Positions 6,159 through 10,965 of a stretch of DNA of 10,965 nt are shown here, piece after piece. Below the pieces are notes generated by a model. The model had not been told where the DNA came from, did no database searches, and saw only the letters and a list, made by a program, of their open reading frames with translations. Position numbers and translations under genes: made by a program. Location of the stretch: contig NZ_CAJUPA010000057.1 in the NCBI RefSeq assembly GCF_910588395.1, forward strand, positions 1-10,965, in the 5' to 3' direction. Numbering within the stretch: position 1 is the stretch's first letter; each line of letters opens with the position of its first letter. Source of the stretch: an uncultured Faecalibaculum sp. GTDB lineage: Bacteria > Bacillota_I > Bacilli_A > Erysipelotrichales > Erysipelotrichaceae.

Positions 6159-6198
6159 CCTGCAGGCTGCATGCTCCGGCAGTCCGGCACAGCCGGAC
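6158..6198 (+). repeat. Intercistronic hairpin between glpK and the dehydrogenase gene
   Basis: GTCCGGC (6182-6188) and GCCGGAC (6192-6198) form a perfect 7-bp GC-rich stem with a 3-nt loop, preceded by the palindrome GCCTGCAGGC (6158-6167) at the glpK stop. There is no T-run, and translation signals of the next gene follow within 28 nt. It is more likely an mRNA stability or processing element than a terminator. Confidence 0.6.
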
Positions 6199-6225
6199 AT
6201 CGACAGGAAAGGAAGACAAGACAAT

Positions 6226-7668
6226 ATGGACAGCAACTATGATGTTCTGATCATTGGCGGCGGGGTTGTGGGTTCGGCGGTTGCCTGGCAGCTGGCGAAG
6301 ACCGACTTGAAGACTGCCGTTCTGGAAAAGGAAGAAGACGTATCCACGGGGACCACAAAGGCGAACTCCGGGATCGTGCATGCGGGCTATGATGCAATGC
6401 CTGGCACACTGAAGGCGAAGCTCAATGTGCGGGGCAACGAAATGATTCACGAAATCGCTCCGGTGCTGAATTTTGACTTTGTGAACACCGGTTCGCTGGT
6501 GCTGTGTTTTGAGGAAGAAAACCGTCCGGGGCTGCAGGCGCTGCTGGAGCGGGGCAAAACCAATGGCGTGCCGGGTCTGCGGATCGTGGAGCAGGAAGAA
6601 CTGCGGCAGATGGAGCCGGAGATTTCCGAAGACGCCATCTGCGCCCTTTATGCTCCGACAGCCGGCGTGGTGGATCCGTTCAACATGAATGTGGCGTTTG
6701 CGGAAAACGCTGCGGACAACGGCACGGCGTTCTTCTTCAATGAGCCTGTGACGTCGCTGGAGAGAACAGAGGACGGCTGGCTGGTGAATGGGGCGTACCG
6801 GGCGAAGATTCTGGTCAATGCGGCGGGAGTGCATGCGGATGAGATCCATAACATGGCCTGCGAACAGCCGATTGCCATACGGCCGCGGCGGGGCGAATAC
6901 TTTCTGTTTGACAAGGAAGCCGGTTCGCTGGCCCGACATGTGCTGTTTCAGCAGCCGACGGCAGCAGGCAAGGGCATTCTGGTGACGCCCACGGCCCATG
7001 GCAACCTGCTGGCGGGTCCCACGGCGGATTTCATTGAGGACAAGGACGGGGTCTGCACCACGGCGCAGGGGCTGGATCATGTGCGGCCGATGGCGTCAAA
7101 AACCATTGACCACCTGCCTTTCAGCCAGGTGATCACTTCCTTTGCGGGTCTGCGGGCTGTACCGGAGGGCGGCGATTTCATCATCGCGGAGAATGCCCCC
7201 GGGTTCATTGATGCGGCGGGGATCGAGTCGCCGGGTCTGACCAGCGCGCCGGCGATCGGCGAAATGGTGGCTCAGATGATCGTTGACCGGCTGCATCCCG
7301 GGGAAAATACGGCGTATGTACCCCAGCGGCGGGGGTTTGTGAAGGTGGATGATCTGAGTCCGGCGGAATGGAATGCCCTGATTGCAGAGGATCCGGCGTA
7401 TGGGCGGATGGTCTGCCGGTGCGAGAAAGTCACCGAGGGATCGATCCGGGATGCCTGTCGGCGCTCGGTTCCTGCCCGCAGCCTGGATGGGGTCAAGCGT
7501 CGGGTCCGCGCGGGGATGGGCCGCTGTCAGTCCGGGTTCTGTTCCCCGAAGACCATGGAGATTATTTCGCAGGAACTGAACATACCCTTTGAGGACATCA
7601 CCAAATCCGGTGGACGATCGAAGCTCATCACCGGCTGGGACAAGGAGGATCTGCAGGATGGAGAATAA
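6226..7668 (+). CDS. glpA: GlpA-type FAD-dependent glycerol-3-phosphate dehydrogenase with C-terminal BFD [2Fe-2S] domain
   Basis: A 480-residue flavoprotein expected to oxidise sn-glycerol 3-phosphate to dihydroxyacetone phosphate. The N-terminus has the FAD-binding Rossmann motif 'IIGGGVVGS' (9-17). 'NSGIVHAG' (47-54) and the following segment are typical of the DAO-fold GlpA/LhgO group (COG0579). The C-terminal part has a BFD-like [2Fe-2S] module with four cysteines: C397 and C399 in 'CRCEKV', and C434 and C439 in 'RCQSGFC'. E. coli GlpA has the same two-part architecture. No membrane segment is seen. A purine-rich ribosome site (AGGAAAGGAAG) precedes the ATG, 67 nt after glpK. The stop overlaps the next gene by 11 nt. 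Family members are sometimes annotated simply as NAD(P)/FAD-dependent oxidoreductase; substrate assignment rests on the glpF-glpK context. Confidence 0.9.
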   Translation: MDSNYDVLIIGGGVVGSAVAWQLAKTDLKTAVLEKEEDVSTGTTKANSGIVHAGYDAMPGTLKAKLNVRGNEMIHEIAPVLNFDFVNTGSLVLCFEEENRPGLQALLERGKTNGVPGLRIVEQEELRQMEPEISEDAICALYAPTAGVVDPFNMNVAFAENAADNGTAFFFNEPVTSLERTEDGWLVNGAYRAKILVNAAGVHADEIHNMACEQPIAIRPRRGEYFLFDKEAGSLARHVLFQQPTAAGKGILVTPTAHGNLLAGPTADFIEDKDGVCTTAQGLDHVRPMASKTIDHLPFSQVITSFAGLRAVPEGGDFIIAENAPGFIDAAGIESPGLTSAPAIGEMVAQMIVDRLHPGENTAYVPQRRGFVKVDDLSPAEWNALIAEDPAYGRMVCRCEKVTEGSIRDACRRSVPARSLDGVKRRVRAGMGRCQSGFCSPKTMEIISQELNIPFEDITKSGGRSKLITGWDKEDLQDGE

Positions 7669-8923
7669 AAACAGAAAACAGCTGGTGGTGATCGGCGGCG
7701 GACCGGCGGGTCTGGCGGCGGCGATCGCGGCGAAGAAAAGCGGTCTGGATGACATTCTGATCCTGGAACGGGATCAGTGTCTGGGAGGCATTCTCAACCA
7801 GTGCATTCACAACGGGTTCGGGCTGCATACGTTCAGGGAAGAGCTGACAGGTCCGGAATATGCCGCCCGGTTCATCCGGCAGGCGGAGGAGCTGGAGATT
7901 CCCTATGCCCTGAATTCCATGGTGGTGGACATTGACCAGGACCGGAATGTGACGTATGTGAATGAAAAAGAAGGCCTGCAGACGGTGCAGGCGGATGCGG
8001 TGATTCTGGCCATGGGCTGCCGGGAGCGGCCCCGGGGCGCGCTGAACATTCCGGGTTACCGGCCTGCGGGAATTTATTCTGCGGGTACCGCGCAGAAGTT
8101 CACGAACATCGACGGGCTGATGCCGGGCAGGGATGTGGTGATCCTGGGATCCGGAGACATTGGTCTGATCATGGCCCGGCGGATGACCCTGGAGGGCGCC
8201 AAGGTGCATGTGGTGGCGGAACTGATGCCCTATTCCGGTGGTCTGAAGCGGAATATCGTCCAGTGTCTGGATGACTATGGCATTCCTCTGAAGCTCAGTC
8301 ACACGGTGACGAACATCCAGGGAAAAGAGCGGGTGGAAAGCGTGACGATTGCCCGGGTGGATGAAAACCGGCGTCCGATCCCGGGTACGGAGATCACCTA
8401 TCCCTGTGATACGCTGCTGCTGTCCTGTGGTCTGATTCCGGAAAACGAGCTGTCCCGGCAGGCGGATGTGACGCTGTCCCGGGTAACCAGCGGTCCGGTG
8501 GTGAATGAGTCTCTGGAGACCAGCGTGCCGGGGATCTTTGCCTGCGGCAATGTGCTGCATGTGCATGATCTGGTGGATTTCGTGAGTCAGGAAGCGGCGA
8601 AAGCAGGAGAAAAGGCAGCGGCGTTTGTCCTGGATGGTGTGCCGGAATCCAGCGTGCAGATTCCCATTGAAACCGGCGGTCTGGTCCGCTATACGGTGCC
8701 TTTCACGGTGGATCCGGCAAGAATGGATGAAAACCAGGTGGTGCGCTTCCGCGTGGGCAATGTGCTCAAAGGCGGATTCGTGAATGTCATCGTGGATGGT
8801 GAGAGGAAGATTCACCGGAAGCGCATGATTCTGGCACCAGGGGAGATGGAAAGCGTGACGCTGAAAAAAGAATGGATCACGCCGGAGACAAGAGAAATCC
8901 GGGTAGAAACGGAGGCTGCATAA
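7658..8923 (+). CDS. FAD/NAD-binding oxidoreductase, partner of the glycerol-3-phosphate dehydrogenase
   Basis: A 421-residue protein of the pyridine nucleotide-disulfide oxidoreductase fold. It has an N-terminal FAD motif 'VIGGGPAGLAAA' (11-22), a second dinucleotide motif 'ILGSGDIGL' (162-170) for NAD(P)H or a second nucleotide, and the FAD-closing segment 'GIFACGNVLHVHDLVD' (292-307). C41 and C49 in 'CLGGILNQC' are conserved-looking but too far apart for the usual CxxxxC redox disulfide. A beta-rich C-terminal extension (about 340-421) is typical of this subgroup. AAGGAGG (7642-7648) lies 9 nt before the chosen ATG; an in-frame start 23 codons upstream would lie inside glpA and lacks such a site. 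It probably replaces GlpB by moving electrons between the dehydrogenase and a carrier; whether that carrier is NAD+ or something else is not shown. Confidence 0.88.
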   Translation: MENKNRKQLVVIGGGPAGLAAAIAAKKSGLDDILILERDQCLGGILNQCIHNGFGLHTFREELTGPEYAARFIRQAEELEIPYALNSMVVDIDQDRNVTYVNEKEGLQTVQADAVILAMGCRERPRGALNIPGYRPAGIYSAGTAQKFTNIDGLMPGRDVVILGSGDIGLIMARRMTLEGAKVHVVAELMPYSGGLKRNIVQCLDDYGIPLKLSHTVTNIQGKERVESVTIARVDENRRPIPGTEITYPCDTLLLSCGLIPENELSRQADVTLSRVTSGPVVNESLETSVPGIFACGNVLHVHDLVDFVSQEAAKAGEKAAAFVLDGVPESSVQIPIETGGLVRYTVPFTVDPARMDENQVVRFRVGNVLKGGFVNVIVDGERKIHRKRMILAPGEMESVTLKKEWITPETREIRVETEAA

Positions 8924-9291
8924 TGGAACGGGATCTGATTTGCATCAACTGCCCGATGGGGTGCAGTCTGCATGTGGTGCTGGACAATGATGAAGTCACT
9001 TCGGTGACGGGAAACACCTGTCCCCGGGGAAAAGCCTATGCCATCAGCGAGGTGACGCATCCGGTGCGGATGATCACCAGCGTGCTGCCGGTGGATGGGG
9101 GTGCCATTGCGGTGGTGTCCTGCAAGACGAGCCAGCCGGTGGACAAGGAGCGCATTCATGAAGTGGTGTGCGCCATGAAAGATGTTCGGGTGCAGGCGCC
9201 GGTGGCCATCGGGGATGTGCTGGTGTCAGATATAGCCGGCTCCGGTGCGGATCTGGTGGCAACAAAACATGTCCCCTGCAAAGGGCAGTAA
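8923..9291 (+). CDS. DUF1667 (COG3862) four-cysteine protein of the glycerol-3-phosphate dehydrogenase cluster
   Basis: A 122-residue soluble protein whose N-terminus reads 'CINCPMGC' (C7, C10, C14), followed by C33 in 'GNTCPRGKAYA'. These are the family-defining cysteines of DUF1667, likely ligands of an iron-sulfur cluster or zinc. The ATG shares its A with the TAA stop of the previous gene (TAATG, 8921-8925), and GGAGG (8911-8915) precedes it, so translation is coupled. An in-frame ATG 17 codons upstream would lie inside the previous gene and is less likely. Homologues sit beside the same two oxidoreductases and glpF/glpK in Thermotoga and many clostridia, so a role as a small electron-transfer or assembly subunit is likely but not shown. 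It is the last gene of the operon. Confidence 0.88.
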   Translation: MERDLICINCPMGCSLHVVLDNDEVTSVTGNTCPRGKAYAISEVTHPVRMITSVLPVDGGAIAVVSCKTSQPVDKERIHEVVCAMKDVRVQAPVAIGDVLVSDIAGSGADLVATKHVPCKGQ

Positions 9292-9307
9292 CGTACAGCC
9301 GGCGAGT

Positions 9308-9337
9308 GCTCCTGGGCTGATCTGTGCATCCGGGAGC
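9308..9337 (+). repeat. Weak hairpin downstream of the glp operon
   Basis: GCTCCTGG (9308-9315) pairs with CCGGGAGC (9330-9337) including one T-G wobble, with a 14-nt loop. It lies 16 nt after the last stop codon and 25 nt before the main terminator. Without a T-run it may only protect the 3' end of the message. Confidence 0.35.
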
Positions 9338-9361
9338 CGCTGACAGGAAAGCATCTGTGCA

Positions 9362-9403
9362 AAAACGCAGCTTCAGGCCGCTGAAAGGCCGAAGCTGCGT
9401 TTT
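9362..9403. terminator. Bidirectional intrinsic terminator between convergent genes
   Basis: AAAACGCAGCTTC (9362-9374) and GAAGCTGCGTTTT (9391-9403) form a perfect 13-bp stem, extended by GGCC (9376-9379) and GGCC (9387-9390) after a single bulged A, with a 7-nt loop. The A-run on one side and T-run on the other let it work in both directions. It lies 70 nt after the DUF1667 stop on the plus strand and 87 nt after the stop of the minus-strand membrane protein. Confidence 0.9.
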
Positions 9404-9490
9404 GCGTTGCGGGATTGGGATTGAGATTGCAGTCCGGCGGCAGTCCGGCAGCGTTCTGTGCCGGTATCCGGATCTGGCAGGCGGCGCGTT

Positions 9491-10102
9491 TCACCGGTAC
9501 AGATGCAGCTGCTCCATGATCCGCTGAAGTTCGTCTGTCGCGGCTTTCTCCGAGTCCCGGTCCCGGGTCTGGTCGAAGCGCACCAGCATGAGCAGCAGCT
9601 GATCCAGACGATCCACAATATCCCCTGATTCTGTGACATAATCCGCCAGCACCTGGATCCGGTCCTGTTTCACCGGATCGCTGCCGAAGGCCTGGACCGC
9701 CCGGAAGGCCTGCAGTTCATTGTCTTTCAGATCCTGGAGAACCTGCGTGGCGGCTCCCTGAAACTTCGCCGCTGTCAGGGAGGTGGAACCGAAGAGGGCA
9801 TTGACCAGTTCCGAGATGCGCTGCATTTTTTCTTCTCCTGCTGCTGTCAGCCGGCTCAGCTGTTTCAGCTGAGGCTCGTAGGGCAGGCGCTGCAGTCCTT
9901 CCAGCCATTTGAAGGGAAAGATGAGCAGAAACAGCATGATCAGACAGATGACAATGAGTGTTCCGTTCAGCGGCTTCAGCCAGGGACGCAGGGTTGTGCG
10001 GGATACCCATAGATTGACAGGGATGCACAGAGCGAAGCCCGCAATCAGGATCAGGCGGGTGATCAGCCGCATTTTCTTGAATGGATCGGTAAATTTATTC
10101 AT
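9491..10102 (-). CDS. Membrane protein of unknown function, two N-terminal TM segments and long helical cytosolic domain
   Basis: A 203-residue protein not recognised as a named family. Two hydrophobic segments near 14-33 and 47-66 form an N-terminal hairpin in the membrane, with a short basic connecting loop ('SRTTLRPWLKP', 34-44). From about 78 to the end the sequence is charged, heptad-like and almost free of Gly/Pro, so it is probably helical or coiled-coil. No catalytic motif is seen. The ATG at 10102 has no Shine-Dalgarno; a -10-like TATAAC lies 6 nt upstream, so the message may be leaderless. A later ATG (10072) also lacks a ribosome site and would leave the same first TM segment, so the true start is uncertain. 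It is divergent from the gene at 10132 and convergent with the glp operon. Confidence 0.7.
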   Translation of the reverse strand: MNKFTDPFKKMRLITRLILIAGFALCIPVNLWVSRTTLRPWLKPLNGTLIVICLIMLFLLIFPFKWLEGLQRLPYEPQLKQLSRLTAAGEEKMQRISELVNALFGSTSLTAAKFQGAATQVLQDLKDNELQAFRAVQAFGSDPVKQDRIQVLADYVTESGDIVDRLDQLLLMLVRFDQTRDRDSEKAATDELQRIMEQLHLYR

Positions 10103-10137
10103 ACTTACGTTATATCCGGGAGGAATCCATTATGCAA
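10077..10137. promoter_or_regulatory. Overlapping divergent promoters
   Basis: Plus strand: TTGAAT (10077-10082), 17 bp, CATACT (10100-10105), then the ribosome site GGGAGGA (10118-10124) and the ATG at 10132. Minus strand: TTGCAT (10137-10132), 17 bp, TATAAC (10114-10109), with the transcription start expected at about 10102, which is the first base of the minus-strand start codon. The two -10 elements are 3 bp apart. The minus-strand -35 covers the plus-strand start codon, and the plus-strand -35 lies inside the minus-strand gene. Simultaneous occupation by two polymerases is not possible. Confidence 0.5.
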
Positions 10138-10815
10138 ATCCGTCCAGTTCTGTGTTTTGTTCCTGTCCTGTGTCTGAGTGCCGGGGCCTGGTATCTCACC
10201 AGTCATGATCTGCAGGTGCAGCAGGCGCTGATTGCCCAACAGATTCAGAGTCAGCCTCAGCGGGACAGATACATCGAGGTCGATCCCAATTATCTGTTTT
10301 ATCCGGAAATCACCTATGCCTGGCAGGATGGAAACCGGGCGGTGGTGACCATCTGCCAGAAAGCGGAATCGGCTTTGTCAGCACCGAATCAGACGCTGTA
10401 TCTCCGGGCGGGCAACGGACAGAAAAGCGCTGCCTATTTTCCGTATATGAGCGGAACAGATGCAGTCTGGTCCTATGCATCCTTTGACGACACCTCCCTG
10501 GAAGATGCCCGGAAAGCCCAGCTGGAATACGGCACCATGCGGATCTCGTATCAGTCCGTGGAGAATGATGCACAGATCTGGGATGCCCAATGGGAACAGG
10601 AAGGAGATGTCATCAAAGGCCGGCTGCCCACCAATGCCATTTTGCCTGATGCGCAGCAGCCGGTGCTGAATCTGCTGTTTTATCAGGGAGACACGGTGGT
10701 TTTTGCAGATGTGATTGATGAGGAACAGATTAAAATCGCCAGTCCGGTCACCTTCACCTATGAACCGCCCTTTGCCCTGCCGGACTTTGACCGGATCGAG
10801 GTGCGGACTCTGTAA
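10132..10815 (+). CDS. Secreted or membrane-anchored protein of unknown function
   Basis: A 227-residue protein with an N-terminal hydrophobic stretch (about 4-22) that acts as a signal peptide or anchor; there is no typical lipobox. A Gln-rich segment follows ('VQQALIAQQIQSQPQ', 29-43), then a mixed, aromatic-rich domain with alternating strands such as 'ITYAWQDGNRAVVTICQ' and 'LNLLFYQGDTVVFADVI', suggesting a beta-sandwich outside the cell. No catalytic motif or known family is recognised. GGGAGGA (10118-10124) is 7 nt before the ATG. Its head-to-head arrangement with the unknown membrane protein at 9491-10102 hints at a shared or opposed role. It ends in a strong terminator at 10884. Confidence 0.72.
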   Translation: MQIRPVLCFVPVLCLSAGAWYLTSHDLQVQQALIAQQIQSQPQRDRYIEVDPNYLFYPEITYAWQDGNRAVVTICQKAESALSAPNQTLYLRAGNGQKSAAYFPYMSGTDAVWSYASFDDTSLEDARKAQLEYGTMRISYQSVENDAQIWDAQWEQEGDVIKGRLPTNAILPDAQQPVLNLLFYQGDTVVFADVIDEEQIKIASPVTFTYEPPFALPDFDRIEVRTL

Positions 10816-10883
10816 GGACAGCCTCTGGAAGCTGCAGACACCGGTTCCGGGTTTGGGCCCCGGGTTCATCGGCAGAAACAGAC

Positions 10884-10920
10884 ATGCCCGGTTCACAGGA
10901 TGCTGAACCGGGCATTTTTT
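10884..10920 (+). terminator. Intrinsic terminator, used as group II intron target
   Basis: ATGCCCGGTTCA (10884-10895) and TGAACCGGGCAT (10904-10915) form a perfect 12-bp stem with an 8-nt loop, and the T-run extends through 10920. It lies 68 nt after the stop of the preceding gene. The next base is the first base of a class IIC intron. Confidence 0.95.
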
Positions 10921-10965
10921 GTGTGCCCGGCATGGCACATATCTGGGTGGTGAAAGTCCACTATG
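10921..10965 (+). mobile_element. 5' end of a group II intron (class IIC-like), truncated by the window edge
   Basis: The sequence starts GTGTGCCCGGCATGG, which is the 5' end of class IIC introns such as that of Oceanobacillus iheyensis. Further in, GTGG (10947-10950) and CCAC (10958-10961) close the loop TGAAAGT. The Oceanobacillus intron has GGG and CCC around TGAGAGT at the same place, so the stem differs in sequence but keeps its pairing. GTGCC (10923-10927) can pair with GGCAC (10934-10938). Insertion directly after the T-run of a terminator hairpin is the hallmark target of class IIC introns. The intron body and any reverse transcriptase gene would lie beyond the window. Confidence 0.92.

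Noticed and set aside
5076..6236. 386-codon open frame on the minus strand opposite glpK
   Set aside because: It is fully antisense to an unmistakable glycerol kinase, its translation is rich in His/Arg/Gln with no family resemblance, and it has no ribosome site. It is a codon-bias shadow.
7628..8815. 395-codon open frame on the minus strand opposite the second oxidoreductase
   Set aside because: It is antisense to a conserved flavoprotein, with a His/Arg-rich and unfamiliar translation and no supporting signals.
8872..8922. Upstream in-frame start for the DUF1667 gene
   Set aside because: It lies inside the preceding coding region. The ATG at 8923 has GGAGG at the right distance, and the CxxC motif begins just after it, as in the family.
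10841..10862. GC-rich inverted repeat CCGGG/CCCGG just before the last terminator
   Set aside because: Only 5 bp of pairing in very GC-rich DNA with no T-run. The clear terminator follows at 10884.

Overview
The window looks like chromosomal DNA of a moderately GC-rich member of the Bacillota (Firmicutes), probably an anaerobic gut-type bacterium. The reasons are strong AGGAG-type ribosome sites, a glycerol kinase with the histidine that HPr phosphorylates in Gram-positive bacteria, an oxygen-independent type of glycerol-3-phosphate dehydrogenase cluster, and class IIC group II introns. An Erysipelotrichia-like host is a guess; no rRNA or other taxonomic marker is present.

Layout. Positions 1 to about 51 are the 3' tail of a group II intron (domain VI with a bulged branch-point A). 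Next come tandem hairpins that end a three-gene minus-strand operon: a VTC/CYTH polyphosphate-polymerase-like protein (start 2827), a DUF4956 membrane protein (start 2159) and a beta-helix lipoprotein of the Cthe_2159 type (start 1492). A non-coding stretch of about 1.07 kb (2828-3902) follows. It is packed with inverted repeats, including four copies of a 15-bp palindrome GGAAATCnGATTTCC, two cre-like sites sharing TGAATGCGCTT, and a leader with successive hairpins before glpF.

Positions 3903-9291 are a glycerol operon on the plus strand: glpF (facilitator), glpK (kinase), a GlpA-type glycerol-3-phosphate dehydrogenase with a C-terminal BFD-type [2Fe-2S] domain, a second FAD/NAD oxidoreductase, and a small four-cysteine DUF1667 protein. 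The last three genes are translationally coupled (11-nt and 1-nt overlaps). Glycerol would enter through GlpF, be phosphorylated by GlpK and be oxidised to dihydroxyacetone phosphate by the three-protein complex, which has no GlpC-like membrane anchor. A bidirectional terminator (9362-9403) separates this operon from a convergent membrane-protein gene.

That gene (9491-10102, minus) and a secreted or anchored protein of unknown function (10132-10815, plus) are divergent, with only 29 nt between their starts. Their predicted promoters overlap, and the minus-strand transcript is predicted to be leaderless. The plus-strand gene ends in a strong terminator whose T-run abuts, at 10920|10921, the 5' end of a second class IIC intron running off the window. 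The whole segment is therefore bracketed by two group II introns in the same orientation.
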